DNA of 64,000 bases from Porticoccaceae bacterium (GCA_021773435.1 JAJFKC010000022.1:111841-175840), one strand, 5' to 3'; shown: positions 55,027 to 64,000, counted from the first letter of the stretch. Notes: a model not told the origin generated them from the sequence alone. Made by a program: numbers and translations.

Positions 55027-55612
55027 CGTTCTCCTCTCTGGCAAGGTCTTGTCTTGCCGGTAACGCACCTTTGCTATCCGCGTCCCACCATTGTTTCAAC
55101 TGCCGCCTGGCGCGCATTAATTGCGATTTTGAAAAACTCGGTGTTTTACCCATCAACTCGCCAATCTCCTGATGGGTGTAACCTTCAACCGCATACATCC
55201 AGAGTACGGCCCGGCGAGTGGGTGCCAACATGGCAAACGCTGCTGCCAAATCACGCTGCATGGCTGGTCTATCGGCACCCGCCTCGGCAACATCGTCAAC
55301 CAGTATCTCGAGGTCAACATTCTTTCTGTTGCTGCGAATTTGCATCAATGCCGCGTTAATGACGATTTTCCGCACCCAGCTCCAAAACGGCGCTTCAAAG
55401 CGAAACTGATCAATTTTTCGGAACACTAACAGCATGCTTTCCTGGAGAATATCCCGGGCAGTATCCGGGTTCTGACAAAACCGCAGTGCGAGGCTATACG
55501 CAGGCTTTTCAAAAGCGTTGTACATGATTTTGAATGCCCGCGTGTCGCCAGCCTGAACGCGATAAATCAGGTCCGAGTCGATATCGATAGCAAAGGAGCT
55601 ACTCATATACAT
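55016..55612 (-). CDS. ECF-type RNA polymerase sigma factor
   Basis: A 198-residue protein. Region 2 is SDLIYRVQAGDTRAFKIMYNAFE, with DILQESMLLVFRKIDQFRFEAPF and WSWVRKIVINAALMQIRS. Region 4 is LAPTRRAVLWMYAVEGYTHQEIGELMGKT with the HTH and LMRARRQLKQ. Typical length for ECF sigma factors (about 170-200). It is first in an operon with a membrane protein and a double-PDZ protein, the classic layout of an envelope-stress sigma, anti-sigma and accessory protein. ECF subgroup not assigned. Confidence 0.88.
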   Translation of the reverse strand: MYMSSSFAIDIDSDLIYRVQAGDTRAFKIMYNAFEKPAYSLALRFCQNPDTARDILQESMLLVFRKIDQFRFEAPFWSWVRKIVINAALMQIRSNRKNVDLEILVDDVAEAGADRPAMQRDLAAAFAMLAPTRRAVLWMYAVEGYTHQEIGELMGKTPSFSKSQLMRARRQLKQWWDADSKGALPARQDLAREENDEH

Positions 55613-55780
55613 ATGTAGATGTCGCTAGTTGGCAAAAGGTCGCTAAACTGGATGATTGTATTTAACCGTACAGGCCCCAAATTTAGTGGTATCACCGGCC
55701 TTGAGGTGGAATAATTTGAGCCCATAAACGAGTTATACACTAACCATTAGACAAGACGCTAACATTACAGGGGTATAAAA

Positions 55781-56575
55781 ATGTCCGATTTATTGAACGG
55801 CAAGGTCGCCATTGTCACCGGTGCGGCACGGGGTATTGGTCAACAATACGCGTTGGGCCTGAACAGAGAAGGCGCCAAAATCGTAGTTGCCGATATTCTC
55901 GACGGCTCCGACACCGTCGCCATGCTCAACGAGCAGAATCCGGATTCTGCCATCGCGGTACCGCTGGATGTGGTCAACATGGCCAGCACCGAAGCGATGG
56001 CGAAGCAAACTGTCGATGCCTTTGGCAGGCTGGATATACTCATCAATAACGCCGCCATGTTCGGCAAAAGCTCGGCCAATAAAGGTGCCGAAATGAATTC
56101 CTTTATGGAGATTTCGGAGCCGGACTGGGATCAAATGATGGACATCAATGTTAAAGGCGTCTGGAACTGCACCAAGGCGGTCTACCCTTATATGAAAGAC
56201 CAGGGCTACGGCAAAATCATCAACATTTCTTCCACCAGCATCGCCCTGGCACCCCCCGACCTGTTGCACTATGTGGTGTCGAAGGGCGGGGTTACCGCAA
56301 TGACCCGCTGCCTGGCCCGGGAACTGGGCCCGCATGGCATCCGAGTCAATTCCCTGGCACCGGGTTTTACCCATTCTCAGGCTTCGATCGATCTACTCGA
56401 AGATAGCCAGAACGACACCCTGGCACCGATGGTGGTTGCCATGTCCTGTCTCGGCCAGGAGCAAACGCCCCAGACCCTGGTTGGCACCGCTATTTACCTG
56501 TCATCGGAACTCAGCGATTTTGTTACTGGACAGATTGTTTGCGTCGATGGTGGGGTTAACTTTACGAGCTTTTGA
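55781..56575 (+). CDS. Short-chain dehydrogenase/reductase
   Basis: A 264-residue classical SDR. IVTGAARGIGQQYALGLNREG is the NAD(P)-binding TGxxxGIG loop, INNAAMFG the NAG-type motif, and the catalytic Ser/Tyr/Lys are in ISSTSIALAPPDLLHYVVSKGGVTAMT (YVVSK). It ends QIVCVDGGVNFTSF. Substrate unknown. A strong terminator follows. It is divergent from the ECF operon and convergent with the ketopantoate-reductase-like gene. It may belong with the flavin-enzyme genes to its right, but nothing proves it. Confidence 0.9.
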   Translation: MSDLLNGKVAIVTGAARGIGQQYALGLNREGAKIVVADILDGSDTVAMLNEQNPDSAIAVPLDVVNMASTEAMAKQTVDAFGRLDILINNAAMFGKSSANKGAEMNSFMEISEPDWDQMMDINVKGVWNCTKAVYPYMKDQGYGKIINISSTSIALAPPDLLHYVVSKGGVTAMTRCLARELGPHGIRVNSLAPGFTHSQASIDLLEDSQNDTLAPMVVAMSCLGQEQTPQTLVGTAIYLSSELSDFVTGQIVCVDGGVNFTSF

Positions 56576-56597
56576 TCAAAACTATCGCCAATATAAA

Positions 56598-56633
56598 AAA
56601 GCCGGGGCATAAATGAATTTATGCCCCGGCTTT
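56598..56633. terminator. Strong bidirectional rho-independent terminator
   Basis: Perfect long stem AAAGCCGGGGCATAAAT against ATTTATGCCCCGGCTTT with a 2-nt centre, T-rich on the right and A-rich on the left. It lies between convergent genes at 56575 and 56715 and should stop transcription from both. Confidence 0.93.
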
Positions 56634-56714
56634 CTTTTTAAAAGGTTCTTTTCTCAGTTTTTTCTAAGCGTTCTATTTAGAGCGTTCTATTTAGAGCCTA
56701 CTACTTGGAGCCTA

Positions 56715-57722
56715 CTACAATTGATCATCCAATAACTTGATGATCCGGTAACAGGCTTTGACGGTGGGTACTTCCACACCAAATTCAGCAGCTTTTTCTA
56801 TAAAAGGCAGGAGAATAAAGTCTATTTCGGTTTTCTTTCCTGCCAGCATATCCACATGCATGGAAGTCCGCGCTCGAATGCCTGCACTGAGCATTTGTTC
56901 ACCCAGTTTCATAATCACCTGTACATTGGTATCAAAGTCATCACAATCTTCGATTTCTTTCAATTTAGATACCGGGGCATAAAAACTCTGAGCCTGATAT
57001 CCCATGGCCCGGTTAACCGCTAACAGCTCATAGGCCAGGGCGATGTAATGTTCAGCGCCATAACGATTGCCCATGCCGTCGGGTACCGTCAATTCGGAAT
57101 TACCCATCATCGCACTCACTGACCAGCCCGCCGCATTAGCAATTTGCACCAGTTTTTCCCAAATGACCTGCTCTACACAGTCCACCGCTTTGCTGGGCAG
57201 GTCAGCTGCGTTAAAGGCATCAGTAATTCGTTGCGCCCTCGGGCTGATAGTGCCGTCCATCTCGCCAAAATAGGTAGCGACGGTCGAGGTTGCAAAGGTA
57301 TTGATTTTGCCCGGCTCTAATAAAGTGCCTGCCTCTATGGTCGACGCCCCCAGCACCCGGCTTGCGTCACCGAACCAATCGATCAGCACCGATTCTTTAA
57401 TAACACTGTTCTGGATGGAAAAAGCTGTCTCGACACGATCTTTTAAACTCTCCGCTCCTGCCAGGGACGATTCGTTATCCTTGCTCTTCACCGCCAGAAT
57501 CATGTAATCAAATTCTCCTTCGGCATCGGCAGCGTCGGTCACCGCACGCAAATTATCTTTTGACACCAACGGCCCACTGGTGGTTTGAATGGTCAGACCA
57601 TTGTTATTGATGACCTCGGCATGGGCAGGTCGGGCGATGAGTGTGACATCAACCCCGGTGCGCGCCAACTGACCACCTAATAAAGACCCCAAGCCCCCTG
57701 CACCTAATACAACTACTCGCAT
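56715..57722 (-). CDS. Ketopantoate reductase family protein (PanE/ApbA-like)
   Basis: A 335-residue protein. MRVVVLGAGGLGSLLGGQLARTG is the NADP-binding loop. LIARPAHAEVINNNGL, DYMILAVKSKDNESSL and the C-terminal GIRARTSMHVDMLAGKKTEID (conserved Ser and Lys/Glu region) fit the ApbA/PanE family, which reduces 2-dehydropantoate or related 2-oxo acids. A second family-like NANAAGWSVS-type segment (VQIANAAGWSV) is present. Longer than E. coli PanE (303). Its context next to catabolic flavin enzymes makes pantothenate synthesis uncertain, so no symbol is given. Confidence 0.8.
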   Translation of the reverse strand: MRVVVLGAGGLGSLLGGQLARTGVDVTLIARPAHAEVINNNGLTIQTTSGPLVSKDNLRAVTDAADAEGEFDYMILAVKSKDNESSLAGAESLKDRVETAFSIQNSVIKESVLIDWFGDASRVLGASTIEAGTLLEPGKINTFATSTVATYFGEMDGTISPRAQRITDAFNAADLPSKAVDCVEQVIWEKLVQIANAAGWSVSAMMGNSELTVPDGMGNRYGAEHYIALAYELLAVNRAMGYQAQSFYAPVSKLKEIEDCDDFDTNVQVIMKLGEQMLSAGIRARTSMHVDMLAGKKTEIDFILLPFIEKAAEFGVEVPTVKACYRIIKLLDDQL

Positions 57723-57816
57723 ATTCTTTCTCCGATTATTTTTAAATTGTGAAACGCACCCGAAGCATTATCAAAACAGACGATAGGTATTCGGCGCGAT
57801 AACAGGTGAATTTCTA

Positions 57817-59025
57817 TCATACAAACAGGATGTTGTTTTCACCGGTCAGCAGGTAATACCCGTAACTGGAAACCGCCTCTTCATAATTAATGATACGGTG
57901 ATTCACGATACAGTTAATGTCGCGGAAATACCGTTGCAAGGGATTGGTATTCATAAATGACGAACCGCCACCGCCCTGCACCAGCAGGTTTACCGCGTTC
58001 CTGGCAATCCGCGAAATTTCCGCCGTGTGCCAGCGATACTCCATACGTCGTGCCAGGGGAATCTTACCTTCCTCGCGGATCAATTTTTCCATCTCGTCGA
58101 AGTCCTGCTCCATTTTCATAGTCAAACCGCCGATGATGGAGTGCACCTCACCAAGCATCGATTGGGTGGCAGGATCTTCTATATAGGCTCCACCATCGTA
58201 GGCCGATTTGCGCGTGCGCAAATATTCGGTGCTGTGTTCCAGCGCACCATCGGCAATGCCTTTAGCGACACTGGCAAGGGCATAACAAAACGCGACGCCA
58301 AAAGATAATTTATAGGCATCGGCGGTAAATTTTTCTCGTCCCGGATCAGCCATAGCCGTGGAACGGCCAACAAAATAACGTCGATGGTCGGGCACAAAAG
58401 CATTTTCAATTACCACCGTCTTACTGCCGGTACCGCGCATACCGCTCGTATCCCAGGAGGACTGGTCTATTTCAAAATCACTTTTGGGCACAAAAAAAGC
58501 GATAAGCTCCTGCTCACCGGCATCGTTTTCGGTGACCGCACCCGGCATTACCCACCCAGCGTGATCGCAGCCACTGGCCCAGGACCAACGGCCATTGAGA
58601 ATATACCCACCATCGACCTTTTCAGCCTGACCGGTCGGCGCAAGAGAAGTCGAGAACCGGGTATTGTGATCCTGGCCTAAAATATCTTCAGTGATGCGCG
58701 GATCACACACCCCCAACATCCAGTGATGGATACCAAACACCGCCAGGCACCAACCACTGGAAGGACAGGCTTTCGATATTTCCACCACCACCCGATACAA
58801 AACCGTTGGCAGGTATTCATAGCCACCATAAAGGGCCGGCTTGGAGATGCGATAGAAACCCGCCTCTTCAAAAGCCTGATTGGTGGCATCGGGTAAACGG
58901 CCTAATTGCTCGCATTCCCGTGCTCGCTCGACCAACATCGGTGCCATGGCCCGCGCCCTGGCAAGTAGCTCCTCGGGGCTGGGCTTTTCGCTGGTATTTG
59001 TCGCAACGTTTTCTACTGCCGGCAT
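57817..59025 (-). CDS. Acyl-CoA-dehydrogenase-fold flavin monooxygenase-like protein (HsaA/HpaB-like oxygenase)
   Basis: A 402-residue protein of the acyl-CoA dehydrogenase fold. SKPALYGGYEYLPTVLYRVVVEI and CPSSGWCLAVFGIHHWMLG are typical of the HsaA/pigment-hydroxylase group. KVDGGYILNGRWSWASGCDHAGWVM is the conserved central domain, and LVQGGGGSSFMNTNPLQRYFRDINCIVNH the C-terminal helix bundle. Such proteins hydroxylate phenols or steroid intermediates using FMNH2/FADH2 from a separate reductase, not seen in the window. It is distantly related to the two following genes. Confidence 0.8.
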   Translation of the reverse strand: MPAVENVATNTSEKPSPEELLARARAMAPMLVERARECEQLGRLPDATNQAFEEAGFYRISKPALYGGYEYLPTVLYRVVVEISKACPSSGWCLAVFGIHHWMLGVCDPRITEDILGQDHNTRFSTSLAPTGQAEKVDGGYILNGRWSWASGCDHAGWVMPGAVTENDAGEQELIAFFVPKSDFEIDQSSWDTSGMRGTGSKTVVIENAFVPDHRRYFVGRSTAMADPGREKFTADAYKLSFGVAFCYALASVAKGIADGALEHSTEYLRTRKSAYDGGAYIEDPATQSMLGEVHSIIGGLTMKMEQDFDEMEKLIREEGKIPLARRMEYRWHTAEISRIARNAVNLLVQGGGGSSFMNTNPLQRYFRDINCIVNHRIINYEEAVSSYGYYLLTGENNILFV

Positions 59026-59149
59026 GACTCTGTCCTTTATGAACTAATTATTTGACTGCCACAAAACTACCACGGTGTCGTTCAAATTAACAATCGCTAA
59101 AAGTAACTTACGTGAGCCATCTACTTAAATGACTAACAGGCAGGCAATC

Positions 59150-60347
59150 TCACTTTGCCGGAGGCCTGCCAATCATCGGATCCCATTGACCTTTACCAAT
59201 CAGGGCCAGACCGAGCGATTCATAATTCTCGTCGCTCACCACACCATGCTGGGCGGCGGTCTCGATATCACGCAAACAACGCTGTAATGGATGTGACCGA
59301 TACAGCGCCGCTCCAGCGCCGTAACGGTAGGCGAAAGACGCCACTTCGGCCGCCACTTCAGTCACATAGGTCGTGGCTGCGCGACACTCACCCCACTTTA
59401 TTAAGCTCAATGATTCATCCTTGCATGTTGCCTCCCACACCTGATTTAAAATCTCAAATGAGTAGGCCCGCGCGCCCGCTAATTTGCAGGAGATAACACC
59501 CAGCTCCTTATGAAATGCACCTCGATCTGCAATAGCCTTACCACTAAGCGTGCGCTTTTTGTTGTCCGCGATGGCAATAATCTCCTTCATCGCTCGCCTG
59601 GCCACGCCCAATGCAAAGCCAACATGGCAGGCTGCCACGTAGCCAATGATCGGCATGCGAAACAGGGCACCACCGCGCGGTGGCGGACTCCCCTTCAGGG
59701 TAAAGTCATCGGCAACAAAAGCATCTTCGATGCGGTAGTGAGAACTGCCGGTTCCGCAGAGTCCGTTGGAAAACCAGTTGTCCTCAATGATCACATCCTT
59801 GACTGGCAAACAAATATTGCATACTTGAGGCGCGCCGTTGGAATGGCGAACCGGCTCACCATTCCTGGTCACCCGAGCAATGGTCGATATCCAGTTGGCA
59901 TGGTGGATACCACTGCCAAAGGCCCACCTGCCCTTCACTCGATAGCCACCATCAACTCGTTCAGCCAGACCCGAAGGCGCGGCAGACCCAGCGACAAACG
60001 CCGTCTGACCCTCTTTAAATACTTCCGGCAATGCACCCTCGCCAATCATGCCACCGACCATACCAGCTGCAGTAGCACCAATCAGACAGCACCACCCCCC
60101 CCGCGCCCGTGGCCTCACTAAGCACCACAAACACCACCGTTTGGGTAATCGGATCGGCCTCAACGCCCCCTAAAGAACGCGGTAGACACATGCTCATCAG
60201 ACCGGCATCGCTCAGGGTCTCAACCGACGTCATCGCTAAAGTACGTTCTGCCTCGCTTTGGTCAGCATCGCGTTCAAGAGTCGGACAAACCGACTCGGCT
60301 TTGGACAATAGTTCATCTCGTTCTGGTATTTGCAATGGATAAGTCAC
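59150..60347 (-). pseudogene. Flavin oxygenase / acyl-CoA-dehydrogenase-like gene broken by one extra base
   Basis: The 5' part (from 60347, MTYPLQIPERDELLSKAESV) and the 3' part (WCCLIGATAAGMVGGMIGEG onward to 59150) are in different frames. Together they align end to end with the intact neighbour at 60686-61882. The locus is 1198 nt against 1197 for the neighbour, so exactly one extra base explains it. The switch falls in a run of eight C's (60095-60102 on the plus strand). Only one base must be lost to restore a 398-residue enzyme. It may be a true pseudogene, a phase-variable gene or an assembly error. Confidence 0.88.
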
Positions 60348-60685
60348 GATGTGATTTTCCCCGTGAGTTTATTATTGAATTTGTCTGTTCATTGTGCGGC
60401 TTTCGCCCGTTGTATGGCCTGGCCAATTGCTAAGAAAAAGTGCAGAAGCCATATCTAAAAAATAGGGGTCTAAAGAATAGGCGGTAATACACAAAATGAA
60501 CAGGCGGTTTGCTGCCTCGCGTCAACTGTGAGCAGAGAGGAATTATCGGCGTTACCGAACGCCAGAAGAAACTATGGAAAAATTTGCGACCAGCAGCCTA
60601 ATTAACCGGCACCACAATATATGCTTATGGGAAGTAGCGGTGTCGGGAGGAAGCTGTGAGGTAGAGGTTTCGCCGACCCGTCATC
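60348..60685. other. Intergenic region between the two paralogous oxygenase genes
   Basis: 338 bp without a gene or evident promoter. No repeat or terminator of note. Confidence 0.5.
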
Positions 60686-61882
60686 TCATTCTTTCGGTGG
60701 CCCACCAATCAGCGGATCCCATTCACCTTTGCCAATCAAAGCCCGACCCAGTGATTCGTAATTCTCATCACTAACGATGCCATGCTGGGTACCGGTGTAA
60801 ATATCACGCATGCAGCGCTGTAAAGGGTTCGGCTTATACAGGGCAACGCCTGTGCCGTAGCGATAGGCGAAGTTTGTCACTTCCGCCGCTACCTCAGTGA
60901 CATAAGTCATCGCAGCACGACATTCCCCCCATTTGATCAAAGCTAGCTGCTCACCGTTGCATGTCGCCTCCCACACTTGATTGAGGATATCCAGAGAGTA
61001 AGCCCGAGCACCCGCAAGTTTGCAGCTGACGACACCCAGCTCCTTATGGAACGCACCCCGGTCGCCCAGCGCCACACCGCTCAACTTACGCCTTTTGTCA
61101 CTCGCTAAAGCAATAATTTCTTTCAGCGCACAGTTGGCCACCCCTAACGCAAAGCCAGCGTGACACGCTGACACATAACCGTAGATAGGCATGCTGTACA
61201 GCGGGCCACCGCGGGGTGCGGGGTCCCGACTCATCACATAATCATCACCGACGAAAACATCTTCAATACGGTAGTGGGAGCTACCGGTGCCACACAGGCC
61301 CATGGAATGCCAGTTATCCTCTATGGTGACATCATTAACTGACACACAGATCATGCAAGTTTTAGGTGTTCCGTCGGGGTAGAGAACCGGCTCACCGCCG
61401 TTGGTGATTATCGCCGAAGTCGATACCCAGTCGGCATGATGAATGCCGCTACCAAAGGCCCACCGGCCATTAACCTTGTATCCACCTTCAACCCGCTCGG
61501 CCATCCCGGTGGGCACAACCGACCCTGAACAACGCGGGATACGCCCGTCCTTAAACACCTCAGCCACGGCACCATCGCCGATCATGCCGCCAACCATCCC
61601 CGCCCCAGTAGCGCCGATGAAGCAACACCAGCCCGCCGCGCCGTTAGCTTCGCTAACCACCTCATAAACCTCTGCCTGTGTGACCAGATCAGCTTCCAGG
61701 CCACCCAGGGATCGCGGTATACACATGCTCAACAGCCCCGCTTCAGACATCGCTTCGACCGAGGTCATCGCCAGCGTACGATCGGCCTCGCTTTGCTCAG
61801 CGTCGCCCGCAATAATCGAAGAAATAGACTGCGCTTTATCCAGCAGTTCATCACGTTCAGCAATTTGTAGAGGATAGGTCAC
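60686..61882 (-). CDS. Acyl-CoA-dehydrogenase-fold flavin oxygenase-like protein (intact paralogue)
   Basis: A 398-residue protein, closely related to the frameshifted copy at 59150-60347. EANGAAGWCCFIGATGAGMVGGMIG replaces the dehydrogenase active-site region and resembles the oxygenase-type HsaA/DszC/NcnH group. EGGYKVNGRWAFGSGIHHADWVS and RYGTGVALYKPNPLQRCMRDIYTGTQHG are family segments. Likely uses reduced flavin from a partner reductase; substrate unknown. Its relation to the 57817 gene is more distant. It is the last gene before the CRISPR trailer. Confidence 0.85.
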   Translation of the reverse strand: MTYPLQIAERDELLDKAQSISSIIAGDAEQSEADRTLAMTSVEAMSEAGLLSMCIPRSLGGLEADLVTQAEVYEVVSEANGAAGWCCFIGATGAGMVGGMIGDGAVAEVFKDGRIPRCSGSVVPTGMAERVEGGYKVNGRWAFGSGIHHADWVSTSAIITNGGEPVLYPDGTPKTCMICVSVNDVTIEDNWHSMGLCGTGSSHYRIEDVFVGDDYVMSRDPAPRGGPLYSMPIYGYVSACHAGFALGVANCALKEIIALASDKRRKLSGVALGDRGAFHKELGVVSCKLAGARAYSLDILNQVWEATCNGEQLALIKWGECRAAMTYVTEVAAEVTNFAYRYGTGVALYKPNPLQRCMRDIYTGTQHGIVSDENYESLGRALIGKGEWDPLIGGPPKE

Positions 61883-62183
61883 TGTGTGTTTGTCCTTATT
61901 TTTTTAACGTTTTATCAATGTAATTACCTGGGAATGATAACTGAGATTGACGGAGTTTAACCTAATGATTTGTTGTTTGATCTAACTGAAAAGCCATTCA
62001 TGTACTGACACTGCCATTAATCGCGCCTGCCCCGAAATTAACGATTGGAACCTTGACTTACTCGCCGCCGTCTACGCAGGCTGAAAACAGACTCGTTGGG
62101 GTCGCTGCAGAGAAATTGTGTTCAGGTGTTGTAGCGACTCAAAAGTGACGGCATTCATCTTTTTAATTCGACGAATAACTGGG
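61883..62183. other. Region between oxygenase gene and CRISPR array (array trailer side)
   Basis: 301 bp with no gene. An unmatched hairpin-like GTCGCT...AGCGAC pair occurs near 62100-62140. This is the leader-distal end of the array, so it is the trailer and probably contains no leader promoter. Confidence 0.5.
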
Positions 62184-64000
62184 CATCTAAGCTGCCTGTG
62201 CGGCAGTGAACGCGTATTTCATGTGTATAGCCTCTGTTGCGCTTTTCTAAGCTGCCTGTGCGGCAGTGAACGATTCCCTCTTGCATTTCTTGCTCCTGTA
62301 GCTTTTCTAAGCTGCCTGTGCGGCAGTGAACCTCTTCACAGACATCTTGGTGAATCTCTGGCCTTTCTAAGCTGCCTGTGCGGCAGTGAACATAATATTT
62401 ACTGAGAACGCGTGGCTGTCGATTTTCTAAGCTGCCTGTGCGGCAGTGAACTTCTGGAGGAAGTCGATGGTAGGGACTCTGCTTTTCTACGCTGCCTGTG
62501 CGGCAGTGAACCTATTGCGGGCTGTTTAACGCCTGAACTCAGTTTCTAAGCTGCCTGTGCGGCAGTGAACAAGAAAAGATCATCAGCCAGGACCCGGTCA
62601 CATTTCTAAGCTGCCTGTGCGGCAGTGAACAGTAAGCGACTGCATTGTTACTAAAGTTATCCTTTCTAAGCTGCCTGTGCGGCAGTAAACGCGAATTCTT
62701 GCCTTTAGCTCCACGTTTTTGTTTTCTAAGCTGCCTGTGCGGCAGTGAACTGACTATTAAAATACCCCGCGAATTCAATTCATTTCTAAGCTGCCTGTGC
62801 GGCAGTGAACGAATCAATGGAGCTCGCCCTGGATATAGGGCTGTTTCTAAGCTGCCTGTGCGGCAGTGAACAAAGCGACATTCCGACGTCTTGACTCGCC
62901 AGATTTCTAAGCTGCCTGTGCGGCAGTGAACAGAGAACAGGGCAATGTTAAATATTCCTGAGATTTCTAAGCTGCCTGTGCGGCAGTGAACTACCTTCGG
63001 CGCCACTGATGATTCTGATTTCATTTCTAAGCTGCCTGTGCGGCAGTGAACAAATATTTAGCGCCGCCAACAAAATTCGTTGATTTCTAAGCTGCCTGTG
63101 CGGCAGTGAACAATAACCAGTTACCTGCGGCGAACGTATGCGTTTTCTAAGCTGCCTGTGCGGCAGTGAACGGTGGATGAGGAAGGCTCAGCTCTGACAA
63201 TGGTTTCTAAGCTGCCTGTGCGGCAGTGAACACCGGCTCCAACCGCCTCTGCGGTCATCTTTATTTCTAAGCTGCCTGTGCGGCAGTGAACCTGACTGGG
63301 GATCAGCAAAACCGTTTTCAATTTTTCTAAGCTGCCTGTGCGGCAGTGAACGAATTGCGATGGCAGGAAGAGGAATTATGGCATTTCTAAGCTGCCTGTG
63401 CGGCAGTGAACGTATGAAGGTGTCGTGGCGAACGCTTCCGAATTTTCTAAGCTGCCTGTGCGGCAGTGAACAACCAGTCAGGCACAACAGTCCACCAGCC
63501 AATTTTCTAAGCTGCCTGTGCGGCAGTGAACACGGAGAGGGATGATTACTCTGCTGCGGGACATTTCTAAGCTGCCTGTGCGGCAGTGAACCCTGTCCCA
63601 TTCTGTTCTCATATCCCAGTAGGTTTCTAAGCTGCCTGTGCGGCAGTGAACAGGAAATGCTTAAAGAGTGGAATGATCCTTTGTTTCTAAGCTGCCTGTG
63701 CGGCAGTGAACATCTGTCCGTTAATAAGGAGATTGCCTTGCGTTTTCTAAGCTGCCTGTGCGGCAGTGAACAACCACCCTTGAAACACCTCTGCCGGGCA
63801 GCATTTCTAAGCTGCCTGTGCGGCAGTGAACACTAAAAATAATTTAATTATTTACACTAAAAATTTCTAAGCTGCCTGTGCGGCAGTGAACGCCTTTTGG
63901 AGGCGCAAAGCTGACGTTGCAATTTTCTAAGCTGCCTGTGCGGCAGTGAACAATATAATTAATGGTCTAGCTCTCGTTGATATTTTCTAAGCTGCCTGTG
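62184..64000 (-). CRISPR. Type I-F CRISPR array (30 full repeats plus a truncated one; continues beyond window)
   Basis: 28-bp repeats beginning TTTCTAAGCTGCC and ending GGCAGTGAAC on this strand, the reverse complement of the I-F form (GTTCACTGCCG...AGCTTAGAAA). They recur every about 60 bp from 62184 to the edge, where a 31st starts at 63984. Spacers are 32 bp, except 31 bp (62512-62542) and 33 bp (62811-62843). Transcription is from right to left, with leader and cas genes expected to the right of 64000. Variants: the first repeat (62184) has CA for TT at its edge, as at a trailer end; 62484 has TACG for TAAG; 62663 has GTAAAC for GTGAAC. No cas genes are in the window. Confidence 0.97.

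Noticed and set aside
62118..63601. Several long frames in the CRISPR region repeating LSCLCGSE or HRQLRN
   Set aside because: They are translations of the CRISPR repeats and spacers; no start signals or protein-like composition.
1..64000. tRNA or rRNA genes, or an integrase attachment site beside a tRNA
   Set aside because: No convincing T-arm/acceptor combinations or rRNA sequence were seen by eye; a covariance search would be decisive.

Overview
The window looks like the chromosome of a free-living, probably marine or aquatic gammaproteobacterium. The evidence is gene content and order: an nrdR-ribD-ribE-ribBA-ribH-nusB-thiL-pgpA block, glnA-DUF4124-ntrB-ntrC, gpmI-envC-ctpA, a rhodanese gene-grxC-secB, a PPi-type phosphofructokinase, Mpl, and a subtype I-F CRISPR array at the right edge. 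The genus cannot be read from the sequence with confidence. Oligotrophic Cellvibrionales/Spongiibacter-like bacteria are a reasonable guess.

Layout. 1-4263: the 3' part of a large membrane protein gene, a PIN-type toxin-antitoxin pair, then a cyclase-family hydrolase and a DUF3237 protein. 4264-8545 is AT-richer accessory DNA. It holds a decayed serine recombinase, two overlapping genes for unrecognised exported proteins between copies of a 27-28 bp imperfect palindrome, a parD gene with a frameshifted parE, and the remnant of a sensor histidine kinase. 8546-15126: a small Cys/Met-rich exported protein followed by a translationally coupled cusC-cusB-cusA Cu/Ag efflux operon. 15327-17693: a divergon of an XRE/MmyB-type regulator and a SnoaL-like protein against a short-chain dehydrogenase. 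17809-32163: mostly housekeeping and stress genes (sulfurtransferase, AhpD-like protein, epimerase, YjdF-like protein, mpl, pfp, dtd, pip, tag, HNH protein, c-type cytochrome, DUF1415, typA, thiI).

32334-37366 is the nitrogen-control region. glnA has a good sigma-54 promoter and two candidate NtrC sites about three helical turns apart. ntrB has a canonical-looking NtrC site upstream, suggesting autoregulation. 37427-43740 carries secB, grxC, a rhodanese-fold protein lacking its cysteine, gpmI, envC and ctpA. 43983-53167 (minus strand) is the glyA/nrdR/riboflavin/nusB/thiL/pgpA/hisF block; its RibBA appears to have a degenerate GTP cyclohydrolase half. 53376-55612 is an ECF sigma factor, a membrane-anchored putative anti-sigma factor and a double-PDZ protein. 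55781-61882 contains an SDR, a ketopantoate-reductase-like enzyme and three acyl-CoA-dehydrogenase-fold flavin oxygenase-like genes, one broken by one extra base in a run of eight C's. 62184-64000 is a type I-F CRISPR array of 30 full repeats that continues past the window; no cas gene is present.

The most unusual material is the 4.8-7.2 kb interval, where two novel exported proteins sit between recombination-site-like palindromes next to a dead serine recombinase. Also notable are several genes caught at single-base frameshifts (parE, the flavin oxygenase, the sensor kinase remnant).
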